A DNA stretch of 64,000 nt, taken from positions 46,001,314 through 46,065,313 of the forward strand of contig JBANSL010000003.1 of the NCBI GenBank assembly GCA_037127255.1, read 5' to 3'. Shown one piece after another: positions 26,001 to 38,760 of this stretch; within the stretch, counting starts at the first letter, position 1, and every line of letters begins with the position of its first letter. Source of the DNA: Persicaria tinctoria. Taxonomy: Eukaryota > Streptophyta > Magnoliopsida > Caryophyllales > Polygonaceae. The notes under the pieces are model-generated. The model was not told the origin of the DNA, did no database searches, and was given only the letters and a program-made list of their open reading frames with translations. The translations under genes were made by a program, and so were the position numbers.

Positions 26001-29000
26001 CTTGGCTCCGCGTCGGGCCTCCGATCGAAGCAGCGTTCTAGGAGATGAAGTTTTATTTAAGTCCCAAAGACGCTGGAGCTTTGCTCCGTGTCGAGCTTCC
26101 GATCGAAGCTGCGTTCTCGGAGATGAAGTTTTATTTAAGTCCGAGCCTCTGATCGAAGCTGCTTTCTCGGAGATGAAGTTTTATTTATGTCCCAAAGACG
26201 GTGTAGCTTGGCTCCGCGTCGGGCCTCCGATCGAAGCTGCGTTCTCGGAGATGATGTTTTATTTAACTCCCAAAGACGCTGTAGCTTGGCTCCGCGTCGG
26301 GCCTCCGATCGAAGCTGGGTTCTCGGAAATGAAGTTTTATTTAAGTCTCAAAGACGCTGGAGCTTGGCTCCGCGTCAGGCCTCTGATCGAAATTGCTTTC
26401 TCGGAGATGAAGTTTTATTTAAGTCCCAAAGACGTTGTTGCTTGGCTCCGCGTCGGGCTTCCGATCGAAGCTGCATTCTCGGAGATGAAGTTTTATTTAA
26501 GTCCCAAAGACGCTGGAGCTTGGCTCCGCGTCGAGCCTCTGGTCGAAGCTGCGTTCTCGGAGATGAAGTTTAATTAAGTCCCAAAGACGCTGGAGTTTGG
26601 CTCCGCGTCAGGCCTCCGATCGAAGTTGCGTTCTAGGAGATGAAGTTTTATTTAAGTCCCAAAGACGCTGGAGCTTGGCTCCGCGTCGGGCCTCCGATCG
26701 AAACTGCTTTCTCGGAGATGAAGTTTTATTTAAGTCCCAAAGACGTTGTAGCTTGGCTCCGCGTCGGGCCTCCGATCGAAGCTGCGTTCTCGGAGATGAA
26801 GTTTTATTTAAGTCCCAAAGACACTGGAGCTTGGCTCCGTAACGGGCCTCCGATCGAAGCTGCTTTCTCGGAGATGAAGTTTTATTTAAGTCCCAAAGAC
26901 GCTGGAGCTTGGCTCCGCGTCGAGCCTCTGGTCGAAGCTGCGTTCGCGGAGATGAAGTTTCATTTAAGTCCCAAAGACGCTGGAGCTTTGCTCCGTGTCG
27001 AGCCTCCGATTGAAGCTGCGTTCTCGGAGATGAAGTTTTATTTAAGTCCCAAAGACGCTGGAGCTTGGCTCCGCGTCGGGACTCCGATCGAAACCGCTTT
27101 CTCGGAGATTAAGTTTTATTTAAGTCCCAAAGACGCTGGAGCTTGGCTCCGCGTCGGGCCTCTGATCGAAGCTGCGGTCTCGCAGATGAAGTTTTATTTA
27201 TGTCCCAAAGACGCTGGAGCTTGGCTCCGCGTCGGGCCTCTGGTCGAAGTTGCATTCTCGGAGATGAAGTTTTATTTAAGTCCCAAAGACGCTGGAGTTT
27301 GGCTCCGCGTCGAGCCTCTGGTCGAAGCTGCGTTCTCGGAGATGAAGTTTAATTAAGTCCCAAAGACGCTGGAGTTTGGCTCCGCGTCAGGCCTCCGATC
27401 GAAGTTGCGTTCTAGGAGATGAAGTTTTATTTATGTCCCAAAGACGTTGGAGCTTAGCTCCGCGTCGGGACTCCGATCGAAACTGCTTTCTCGGAGATGA
27501 AGTTTTATTTAAGGCCCAAAGACGTTGTAGCTTGGCTCCGCGTCGGGCCTCCGATCGAAGTTGCGTTCTCGGAGATGAAATTTTATTTAAGTCCCAAAGA
27601 CGCTAGAGCTCGGCTTCGGTTCGGATCACCGATCGATGCTGCGTTCTCGGAGATGAAGTTTTATTTAAGTCCCAAAGACGCTGGAGCTTGGCTCCGTGTC
27701 GAGCCTCCGACCGAAGCTGCTTTCTCGGAGATTAAGTTTTATTTAAGTCCCAAAGACGCTGGAGCTTGGCTCCACGTCGGGCCTCTGATCGAAGCTGTGG
27801 TCTCGGAGATGTAGTTTTATTTAAGTCCCAAAGACGCTGGAGCTTGGCTCCGCGTCGGGCCTCTGGTCGAAGTTGCGTTCTCGGAGATGAAGTTTTATTT
27901 AAGTCCCAAAGACGCTGGATCTTGGCTCCGTGTCGGGCCTCCGATCGAAGCTGCGTTCTCGGAGATGAAGTTTTATTTAAGTCCCAAAGACGCTGGAGCT
28001 TGGCTCCGCGTCGGGCCTCCGATCGAAGTTGCGTTCTCGGAGAAGAAGTTTTATTTAAGTCCCAAAAACGGTGTAGCTTCGCTCCGCGTCAGGCCTCCGA
28101 TCGAAGCTGTGTTCTCGGAGATGAAGTTTTATTTAAGTCCCAAAGACGCAAGAGCTTGGCTCCGCGTCGGGCCTCCAATCGAAGCTGCGTTCTCGGAGAC
28201 AAAGTTTTATTTAAGTCCCCAAGACGCAGGAGCTTTGCTCCGTGTCGAGCCTCCGATCGAAGCTGCGTTCTCGGAGATGAAGTTTTATTTAAGTCCCAAA
28301 GACGTTGTAGCTTGGCTCCATGTCGGCCCTCCGATCGAAACTGCGTTCTCGGAGATGAAGTTTTATTTAAGTCCCAAAGACGCTGGAGCTTGGCTGCGTG
28401 TCGGGCCTCCGATCGAAGCTGGGTTCTCGGAAATGAAGTTTTATTTAAGTCTCAAAGACGCTGGAGCTTGGCTCCGCGTCAGGCCTCTTATCGAAACTGC
28501 GTTTTCGGAGATGAAATTTTATTTAAGTCCCAAAGACGTTAGAGCTCGGCTTCGGTTCGGATCTCCGATCGATGCTGCGTTCTTGGAGATGAAGTTTTAT
28601 TTAAGTCCCAAAGACCCTGGAGCTTGGCTCCGTGTCGAGCCTCCGATCGAAGCTGCTTTCTCGGAGATTAAGTTTTATTTAAGTCCCAAAGAAGCTGGAG
28701 CTTGGCTCCGCTTTGGGCCTCCGATCGAAACTGCGTTCTCGGAGATGAAGTTTTATTTAAGTCCCAAAGCCTCCGATCGAAACTGCGTTCTCGGAGATGA
28801 AGTTTTATTTAAGTCCCAAAGACGCTAGAGCTTGGCTCCGCGTCGGGCCTCTGGTCGAAGTTGTGTTCTCGGAGATGAAGTTTTATTTAAGTCCCAAAGA
28901 CGCTGGAGCTTCGCTCCGTGTCGGGCCTCCGATCGAAGCTGCGTTCTCGGAGATGAAGTTTTATTTACGTCCCAAAGACGCTGGAGCTTGGCTCCGCGTC

Positions 29001-29749
29001 GGGACTCCGATCGAAACTGCTTTCTCGGAGATTAAGTTTTATTTAAGTCCCAAAGACGCTGGAACTTGGCTCCGCGTCGGGCCTCTAATCGAAGCTGCGG
29101 TCTCGGAGATGAAGTTTTATTTAAGTCCCAAAGACGCTGGAGCTTGGCTCCGTAACGAGCCTCCGATCGAAGCTGCATTCTCGGAGATGAACTTTTATTT
29201 AAGTCCCAAAGACGCTGGAGCTTGGCTCCGCGTCGAGCCTCTGGTCGAAGCTGCGTTCTCGGAGATGAAGTTTTATTTAAGTCCCAAAGACGCTGGAGTT
29301 TGGCTCCGCGTCAGGCCTCCGATCGAAGTTGCGTTCTAGGAGATGAAGTTTTATTTAAGTCCCAAAGACGCTGGAGCTTGGCTCCGCGTCGGGCCTCCGA
29401 TCGAAGCTGCATTCTCGGAGATGAAGTTTTATTTAAGTCCCAAAGACGCTGGAGCTTGGCTCCGCGTCGAGCCTCTGGTCGAAGCTGCGTTCTCGGAGAT
29501 GAAGTTTAATTAAGTCCCAAAGACGCTGGAGTTTGGCTCCGCGTCAGGCCTCCGATCGAAGTTGCGTTCTAGGAGATGAAGTTTTATTTAAGTCCCAAAG
29601 ACGCTGGAGCTTGGCTCCGCGTCGGGCCTCCGATCGAAACTGCTTTCTCGGAGATAAAGTTTTATTTAAGTCCCAAAGACGTTGTAGCTTGGCTCCGCGT
29701 CGGGCCTCCGATCGAAGCTGCGTTCTCGGAGATGAAGTTTTATTTAAGT

Positions 29750-32700
29750 CCCAAAGACGCTGGAGCTTGGCTCCGCTTTGGGCCTCCGATCGAAACTGCG
29801 TTCTCGGAGATGAAGTTTTATTTAAGTCCCAAAGCCTCCGATCGAAACTGCGTTCTCGGAGATGAAGTTTTATTTAAGTCCCAAAGACGCTGGAGCTTGG
29901 CTCCGCGTCGGGCCTCTGGTCGAAGTTGCGTTCTCGGAGATGAAGTTTTATTTAAGTCCCAAAGACGCTGGAGCTTGGCTCCGTGTCGGGCCTCCGATCG
30001 AAGCTGCGTTCTCGGAGATGATGTTTTATTTAAGTCCCAAAGACGTTGTAGCTTGGCTCCATGTCGGCCCTCTGATCGAAACTGCGTTCTCGGAGATGAA
30101 GTTTTATTTAAGTCCCAAAGACGCTGGAGCTTGGCTCCGTGTCGGGCCTCCGATCGAAGCTGGGTTCTCGGAAATGAAGTTTTATTTAAGTCTCAAAGAC
30201 GCTGGAGCTTGGCTCCGCGTCAGGCCTCTGATCGAAACTGCGTTTTCGGAGATGAAGTTTTAATTAAGTCCCAAAGACGCTGGAGCTTGGCTCCGCGTCG
30301 AGCCTCTGGTCGAAGCTGCGTTCTCGGAGATGAAGTTTTATTTAAGTCCCAAAGACGCTGGAGTTTGGCTCCGCGTCAGGCCTCCGATCGAAGTTGCGTT
30401 CTAGGAGATGAAGTTTTATTTAAGTCCCAAAGACGCTGGAGCTTGGCTCCGTGTCGAGCCTCCGATCGAAGCTGCTTTCTCGGAGATTAAGTTTTATTTA
30501 AGTCCCAAAGACGTTAGAGCTTCGCTCCGCGTCGGGCCTCCGATCGAAGCTGCGGTCTCGGAGATGAAGTTTTATTTAAGTCCCAAAGACGCTGGAGCTT
30601 GGCTCCGTGTCGAGCCTCTGATCGAAGCTGCGGTCTCGGAGATGAAGTTTTATTTAAGTCCCAAAGACGCTGGAGCTTGGCTCCGCTTTGGGCCTCCGAT
30701 CGAAACTGCGTTCTCGGAGATGAAGTTTTATTTAAGTCCCAAAGACGCTGGAGCTTGGCTCCGGGTCGGGCCTCTGGTCGAAGTTGCGTTCTCGGAGATG
30801 AAGTTTTATTTAAGTCCCAAAGACGCCGGAGCTTCGCTCCGTGTCGGGCCTCCGATCGAAGCTGCGTTCTCGGAGATGAAGTTTTATTTAAGTCCCAAAG
30901 ACGCTGGAGCTTGGCTCCGCGTCGGGACTCCGATCGAAACTGCTTTCTCGGAGATTAAGTTTTATTTAAGTCCCAAAGACGCTGGAGCTTGGCTCCGCGT
31001 CGGGCCTCTGATCGAAGCTGCGGTCTCGGAGATGAAGTTTTATTTAAGTCCCAAAGACGCTGGAGCTTGGCTCCGTAACGGGCCTCCGATCGAAGCTGCA
31101 TTCTCGGAGATGAAGTTTTACTTAAGTCCCAAAGACGCTGGAGCTTGGCTCCGCGTCGAGCCTCTGGTCGAAGCTGCGTTCTCGGAGATGAAGTTTTATT
31201 TAAGTCCCAAAGACGCTGGAGTTTGGCTCCGCGTCAGGCCTCCGATCGAAGTTGCGTTCTAGGAGATGAAGTTTTATTTAAGTCCCAAAGACGCTGGAGC
31301 TTGGCTCCGCGTCGGGCCTCCGATCGAAACTGCTTTCTCGGAGATGAAGTTTTATTTAAGTCCCAAAGACGTTGTAGCTTGGCTCCGCGTCGGGCCTCCG
31401 ATCGAAGCTGCATTCTCGGAGATGAAGTTTTATTTAAGACCCAAAGACGCTGGAGCTTGGCTCCGCGTCGAGCCTCTGGTCGAAGTTGCGTTCTCGGAGA
31501 TGAAGTTTAATTAAGTCCCAAAGACGCTGGAGTTTGGCTCCACGTCAGGCCTCCGATCGAAGTTGCGTTCTAGGAGATGAAGTTTTATTTAAGTCCCAAA
31601 GACGCTGGAGCTTGGCTCCGCGTCGGGCCTCCGATCGAAACTGCTTTCTCGGAGATGAAGTTTTATTTAAGTCCCAAAGACGTTGTAGCTTGGCTCCGCG
31701 TCGGGCCTCCGATCGAAGCTGCGTTCTCGGAGATGAAGTTTTATTTAAGTCCCAAAGACGCTGGAGCTTGGCTCCGCTTTGGGCCTCCGATCGAAACTGC
31801 GTTCTCGGAGATGAAGTTTTATTTAAGTCCCAAAGCCTCCGATCGAAACTGCGTTCTCGGAGATGAAGTTTTATTTAAGTCCCAAAGACGCTGGAGCTTG
31901 GCTCCGCGTCGGGCCTCTGGTCGAAGTTGCGTTCTCGGAGATGAATTTTTATTTAAGTCCCGAAGACGCTGGAGCTTGGCTCCGTGTCGGGCCTCCGATC
32001 GAAGCTGCGTTCTCGGAGATGAAGTTTTATTTAAGTCCCAAAGACGCTGGAGCTTGGCTCCGCGTCGAGACTCCGATCGAAACTGCTTTCTCGGATATTA
32101 AGTTTTAGTTAAGTCCCAAAGACGCTGGAGCTTGGCTCCGCGTCGGGCCTCTGATCGAAGCTGCGGTCTCGGATATGAAGTTTTATTTAAGTCCCAAAGA
32201 CGCTGGAGCTTGGCTCCATAACGGGCCTCCGATCGAAGCTGCATTCTCGGAGATGAAGTTTTATTTAAGTCCCAAAGACGCTGGAGCTTGGCTCCGCGTC
32301 GAGCCTCTGGTCGAAGCTGCGTTCTCGGAGTTGATGTTTTATTTAAGTCCCAAAGACGCTGGAGTTTGGCTCCGCGTCAGGCCTCCGATCGAAGTTGCGT
32401 TCTAGGAGATGAAGTTTTATTTAAGTCCCAAAGACGCTGGAGCTTGGCTCCGCGTCGGGACTCTGATCGAAACTGCTTTCTCGGAGATGAAGTTTTATTT
32501 AAGTCCCAAAGACGTTGTAGCTTGGCTCCGCGTCGGGCCTCCGATCGAAGTTGCGTTCTCGGAGATGAAATTTTATTTAAGTCCCAAAGACGCTAGAGCT
32601 CGGCTTCGGTTCGGATCTCCGATCGATGCTGCGTTCTCGGAGATGAAGTTTTATTTAAGTCCCAAAGACATTGGAGCTTGGCTCCGTGTCGAGCCTCCGA

Positions 32701-35700
32701 TCGAAGTTGCTTTCTCGGAGATTAAGTTTTATTTAAGTCCCAAAGACGCTGGAGCTTGGCTCCGCGTCGGGCCTCTGGTCGAAGTTGCGTTCTCGGAGAT
32801 GAAATTTTATTTAAGTCCCAAAGACGCTAGAGCTCGGCTTCGGTTCGGATCTCCGATCGATGCTGCGTTCTCGGAGATGAAGTTTTATTTAAGTCCCAAA
32901 GACACTGGAGCTTGGCTCCGTGTCGAGCCTCCGATCGAAGTTGCTTTCTCGGAGATTAAGTTTTATTTAAGTCCCAAAGACGCTGGAGCTTGGCTCCGCG
33001 TCGGGCCTCTGGTCGAAGTTGCGTTCTCGGAGATGAATTTTTATTTAAGTCCCAAAGACGCTGGAGCTTGGCTCTGTGTCGGGCCTCCGATCGAAGCTGC
33101 GTTCTCGGAGATGAAGTTTTATTTAAGTCCCAAAGACGCTGGAACTTGGCTCCGCGTCGAGACTCCGATCGAAACTGCTTTCTCGGAGATTAAGTTTTAT
33201 TTAAGTCCCAAAGACGCTGGAGCTTGGCTCCGCGTCGGGCCTCTGATCGAAGTTGCGGTCTCGGAGATGAAGTTTTATTTAAGTCCCAAAGACGCTGGAG
33301 CTTGGCTCCGTAACGGGCCTCCGATCGAAGCTGCATTCTCGGAGATGAAGTTTTATTTAAGTCCCAAAGACGCTGGAGCTTGGCTCCGCGTCGAGCCTCT
33401 GGTCGAAGTTGCGTTCTCGGAGATGAAGTTTTATTTAAGTCCCAAAGACGCTGGAGTTTGGCTCCGCGTCAGGCCTCCGATCGAAGTTGCGTTCTAGGAG
33501 ATGAAGTTTTATTTAAGTCCCAAAGACGCTGGAGCTTGGCTCCGCGTCGGGCCTCCGATCGAAACTGCTTTCTCGGAGATGAAGTTTTATTTAAGTCCCA
33601 AAGACGTTGTAGCTTGGCTCCGCGTCGGGCCTCCGATCGAAGCTGCATTCTCGGAGATGAAGTTTTATTTAAGTCCCAAAGACGCTGGAGCTTGGCTCCG
33701 CGTCGAGCCTCTGGTCGAAGCTGCGTTCTCGGAGATGAAGTTTAATTAAGTCCCAAAGACGCTGGAGTTTGGCTCCGCGTCAGGCCTCCGATCGAAGTTG
33801 CGTTCTAGGAGATGAAGTTTTATTTAAGTCCCAAAGACGCTGGAGCTTGGCTCCGCGTCGGGCCTCCGATCGAAACTGCTTTCTCGGAGATGAAGTTTTA
33901 TTTAAGTCCCAAACACGTTGTAGCTTGGCTCCGCGTCGGGCCACCGATCGAAGCTGCGTTCTCGGAGATGAAGTTTTATTTAAGTCCCAAAGACACTGGA
34001 GCTTGGCTCCGTGTCGGGCCTCCGATCGAAGCTGCGTTCTCGGAGATGATGTTTTATTTAAGTCCCAAAGACGTTGTAGCTTGGCTCCATGTCGGCCCTC
34101 TGATCGAAACTGCGTTCTCGGAGATGAAGTTTTATTTAAGTCCCAAAGACGCTGGAGCTTGGCTCCGCTTTGGGCCTCCGATCGAAACTGCGTTCTCGGA
34201 GATGAAGTTTTATTTAAGTCCCAAAGCCTCCGATCGAAACTGCGTTCTCGGAGATGAAGTTTTATTTAAGTCCCAAAGACGCTGGAGCTTGGCTCCGCGT
34301 CGGGCCTCTGGTCGAAGTTGCGTTCTCGGAGATGAAGTTTTATTTAAGTCCCAAAGACGCTGGAGCTTGGCTCCGTGTCGGGCCTCCGATCGAAGCTGCG
34401 TTCTCGGAGATGATGTTTTATTTAAGTCCCAAAGACGTTGTAGCTTGGCTCCATGTCGGCCCTCTGATCGAAACTGCGTTCTCGGAGATGAAGTTTTATT
34501 TAAGTCCCAAAGACGCTGGAGCTTGGCTCCGTGTCGGGCCTCCGATCGAAGCTGGGTTCTCGGAAATGAAGTTTTATTTAAGTCTCAAAGACGCTGGAGC
34601 TTGGCTCTGCGTCAGGCCTCTGATCGAAACTGCGTTTTCGGAGATGAAGTTTTAATTAAGTCCCAAAGACGCTGGAGCTTGGCTCCGCGTCGAGCCTCTG
34701 GTCGAAGCTGCGTTCTCGGAGATGAAGTTTTATTTAAGTCCCAAAGACGCTGGAGTTTGGCTCCGCGTCAGGCCTCCGATCGAAGTTGCGTTCTAGGAGA
34801 TGAAGTTTTATTTAAGTCCCAAAGACGCTGGAGCTTGGCTCCGTGTCGAGCCTCCGATCGAAGCTGCTTTCTCGGAGATTAAGTTTTATTTAAGTCCCAA
34901 AGACGTTAGAGCTTCGCTCCGCGTCGGGCCTCCGATCGAAGCTGCGGTCTCGGAGATGAAGTTTTATTTAAGTCCCAAAGACGCTGGAGCTTGGCTCCGT
35001 GTCGAGCCTCTGATCGAAGCTGCGGTCTCGGAGATGAAGTTTTATTTAAGTCCCAAAGACGCTGGAGCTTGGCTCCGCTTTGGGCCTCCGATCGAAACTG
35101 CGTTCTCGGAGATGAAGTTTTATTTAAGTCCCAAAGACGCTGGAGCTTGGCTCCGTGTCGGGCCTCTGGTCGAAGTTGCGTTCTCGGAGATGAAGTTTTA
35201 TTTAAGTCCCAAAGACGCTGGAGCTTCGCTCCGTGTCGGGCCTCCGATCGAAGCTGCGTTCTCGGAGATGAAGTTTTATTTAAGTCCCAAAGACGCTGGA
35301 GCTTGGCTCCGCGTCGGGACTCCGATCGAAACTGCTTTCTCGGAGATTAAGTTTTATTTAAGTCCCAAAGACGCTGGAGCTTGGCTCCGCGTCGGGCCTC
35401 TGATCGAAGCTGCGGTCTCGGAGATGAAGTTTTATTTAAGTCCCAAAGACGCTGGAGCTTGGCTCCGTAACGGGCCTCCGATCGAAGCTGCATTCTCGGA
35501 GATGAAGTTTTATTTAAGTCCCAAAGACGCTGGAGCTTGGCTCCGCGTCGAGCCTCTGGTCGAAGCTGCGTTCTCGGAGATGAAGTTTTATTTAAGTCCC
35601 AAAGACGCTGGAGTTTGGCTCCGCGTCAGGCCTCCGATCGAAGTTGCGTTCTAGGAGATGAAGTTTTATTTAAGTCCCAAAGACGCTGGAGCTTGGCTCC

Positions 35701-38700
35701 GCGTCGGGCCTCCGATCGAAACTGCTTTCTCGGAGATGAAGTTTTATTTAAGTCCCAAAGACGTTGTAGCTTGGCTCCGCGTCGGGCCTCCGATCGAAGC
35801 TGCATTCTCGGAGATGAAGTTTTATTTAAGACCCAAAGACGCTGGAGCTTGGCTCCGCGTCGAGCCTCTGGTCGAAGTTGCGTTCTCGGAGATGAAGTTT
35901 AATTAAGTCCCAAAGACGCTGGAGTTTGGCTCCGCGTCAGGCCTCCGATCGAAGTTGCGTTCTAGGAGATGAAGTTTTATTTAAGTCCCAAAGACGCTGG
36001 AGCTTGGCTCCGCGTCGGGCCTCCGATCGAAACTGCTTTCTCGGAGATGAAGTTTTATTTAAGTCCCAAAGACGTTGTAGCTTGGCTCCGCGTCGGGCCT
36101 CCGATCGAAGCTGCGTTCTCGGAGATGAAGTTTTATTTAAGTCCCAAAGACGCTGGAGCTTGGCTCCGCTTTGGGCCTCCGATCGAAACTGCGTTCTCGG
36201 AGATGAAGTTTTATTTAAGTCCCAAAGCCTCCGATCGAAACTGCGTTCTCGGAGATGAAGTTTTATTTAAGTCCCAAAGACGCTGGAGCTTGGCTCCGCG
36301 TCGGGCCTCTGGTCGAAGTTGCGTTCTCGGAGATGAATTTTTATTTAAGTCCCGAAGACGTTGTAGCTTGGCTCCGTGTCGGGCCTCCGATCGAAGCTGC
36401 GTTCTCGGAGATGAAGTTTTATTTAAGTCCCAAAGACGCTGGAGCTTGGCTCCGCGTCGAGACTCCGATCGAAACTGCTTTCTCGGATATTAAGTTTTAG
36501 TTATGTCCCAAAGACGCTGGAGCTTGGCTCCGCGTCGGGCCTCTGATCGAAGCTGCGGTCTCGGATATGAAGTTTTATTTAAGTCCCAAAGACGCTGGAG
36601 CTTGGCTCCATAACGGGCCTCCGATCGAAGCTGCATTCTCGGAGATGAAGTTTTATTTAAGTCCCAAAGACGCTGGAGCTTGGCTCCGCGTCGAGCCTCT
36701 GGTCGAAGCTGCGTTCTCGGAGATGATGTTTTATTTAAGTCCCAAAGACGCTGGAGTTTGGCTCCGCGTCAGGCCTCCGATCGAAGTTGCGTTCTAGGAG
36801 ATGAAGTTTTATTTAAGTCCCAAAGACGCTGGAGCTTGGCTCCGCGTCGGGACTCCGATCGAAACTGCTTTCTCGGAGATGAAGTTTTATTTAAGTCCCA
36901 AAGACGTTGTAGCTTGGCTCCGCGTCGGGCCTCCGATCGAAGTTGCGTTCTCGGAGATGAAATTTTTTTAAGTCCCAAAGACGCTAGAGCTCGGCTTCGG
37001 TTCGGATCTCCGATCGATGCTGCGTTCTCGGAGATGAAGTTTTATTTAAGTCCCAAAGACACTGGAGCTTGGCTCCGTGTCGAGCCTCCGATCGAAGTTG
37101 CTTTCTCGGAGATTAAGTTTTATTTAAGTCCCAAAGACGCTGGAGCTTGGCTCCGCGTCGGGCCTCTGGTCGAAGTTGCGTTCTCGGAGATGAAATTTTA
37201 TTTAAGTCCCAAAGACGCTAGAGCTCGGCTTCGGTTCGGATCTCCGATCGATGCTGCGTTCTCGGAGATGAAGTTTTATTTAAGTCCCAAAGACACTGGA
37301 GCTTGGCTCCGTGTCGAGCCTCCGATCGAAGTTGCTTTCTCGGAGATTAAGTTTTATTTAAGTCCCAAAGACGCTGGAGCTTGGCTCCGCGTCGGGCCTC
37401 TGGTCGAAGTTGCGTTCTCGGAGATGAATTTTTATTTAAGTCCCAAAGACGCTGGAGCTTGGCTCTGTGTCGGGCCTCCGATCGAAGCTGCGTTCTCGGA
37501 GATGAAGTTTTATTTAAGTCCCAAAGACGCTGGAACTTGGCTCCGCGTCGAGACTCCGATCGAAACTCCTTTCTCGGAGATTAAGTTTTATTTAAGTGCC
37601 AAAGACGCTGGAGCTTGGCTCCGCGTCGGGCCTCTGATCGAAGTTGCGGTCTCGGAGATGAAGTTTTATTTAAGTCCCAAAGACGCTGGAGCTTGGCTCC
37701 GTAACGGGCCTCCGATCGAAGCTGCATTCTCGGAGATGAAGTTTTATTTAAGTCCCAAAGACGCTGGAGCTTGGCTCCGCGTCGAGCCTCTGGTCGAAGT
37801 TGCGTTCTCGGAGATGAAGTTTTATTTAAGTCCCAAAGACGCTGGAGTTTGGCTCCGCGTCAGGCCTCCGATCGAAGTTGCGTTCTAGGAGATGAAGTTT
37901 TATTTAAGTCCCAAAGACGCTGGAGCTTGGCTCCGTAACGGGCCTCCGATCGAAGCTGCATACTCGGAGATGAAGTTTTATTTAAGTCCCAAAGACGCTG
38001 GAGCTTGGCTCCGCGTCGAGCCTCTGGTCGAAGCTGCGTTCTCGGAGATGAAGTTTTATTTAAGTCCCAAAGACGCTGGAGTTTGGCTCCGCGTCAGGCC
38101 TCCGATCGAAGTTGCGTTCTAGGAGATGAAGTTTTATTTAAGTCCCAAAGACGCTGGAGCTTGGCTCCGCGTCGGGCCTCCGATCGAAACTGCTTTCTCG
38201 GAGATGAAGTTTTATTTAAGTCCCAAAGACGTTATAGCTTGGCTCCGCGTCGGGCCTCCGATCGAAGCTGCATTCTCGGAGATGAAGTTTTATTTAAGTC
38301 CCAAAGACGCTGGAGCTTGGCTCCGCGTCGAGCCTCTGGTCGAAGCTGCGTTCTCGGAGATGAAGTTTAATTAAGTCCCAAAGACGCTGGAGTTTGGCTC
38401 CGCGTCAGGCCTCCGATCGAAGTTGCGTTCTAGGAGATGAAGTTTTATTTAAGTCCCAAAGACGCTGGAGCTTGGCTCCGCGTCGGGCCTCCGATCGAAA
38501 CTGCTTTCTCGGAGATGAAGTTTTATTTAAGTCCCAAACACGTTGTAGCTTGGCTCCGCGTCGGGCCACCGATCAAAGCTGCGTTCTCGGAGATGAAGTT
38601 TTATTTAAGTCCCAAAGACACTGGAGCTTGGCTCCGTAACGGGCCTCCGATCGAAGCTGCTTTCTCGGAGATGAAGTTTTATTTAAGTCCCAAAGACGCT

Positions 38701-38760
38701 GGAGCTTGGCTCCGCGTCGAGCCTCTGGTCGAAGCTGCGTTCGCGGAGATGAAGTTTCAT
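29750..38760 (+). repeat. Large tandem duplication, 4392-bp unit
   Basis: A 57-monomer block is duplicated in tandem with a 4392-bp offset (57x78 minus two 26-bp and two 1-bp losses). Copy 1 is about 29750-34141 and copy 2 starts about 34142. Matching marks include 52-bp monomers at 29810/34202 and 31811/36203 and 77-bp monomers at 31500/35892. Copy 2 has since gained a one-base deletion in the monomer at 36957-37033 (offset becomes 4391) and three extra monomers near 37892-38125 (offset becomes 4625). Breakpoints are approximate. Confidence 0.85.

Larger units (their letters stand above)
128..26172 (+). repeat. Recurrent 50-bp short monomers (15 copies)
   Basis: Fifteen monomers lack the same 28 bp from the middle and join AAGTCC directly to GAGCCTC. 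Their ATGAAG starts are 128, 1036, 1654, 2016, 2690, 3598, 4506, 5726, 8038, 16824, 19137, 19811, 21811, 23421 and 26123. The identical junction, and the same preceding variant (GAGCTTCCGATCG), argue for one deletion event later copied by amplification. Distances between neighbours decompose exactly: 908 = 11x78+50, 674 = 8x78+50, 2702 = 34x78+50. The 28-bp loss shifts phase, so each copy switches any open reading frame crossing it. Confidence 0.95.
1..26562 (+). repeat. Satellite domain 1 (50-bp-monomer type)
   Basis: The left part of the array is marked by 50-bp short monomers and by a variant monomer carrying GTCGAGCTTCCGATCG directly before each of them. Monomers with TTATGTCCCAAAGACGGTG typically follow. 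In its first 5.7 kb, stop-bearing variants (GTTCTAGGAG, GAGATTTAG) are frequent. From 7839 to 16742 nearly every monomer is exactly 78 bp. The last 50-bp monomer is at 26123-26172. The boundary with domain 2 lies between there and the first 77-bp monomer at 26563. It is a change in variant composition, not a sequence break. Confidence 0.85.
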
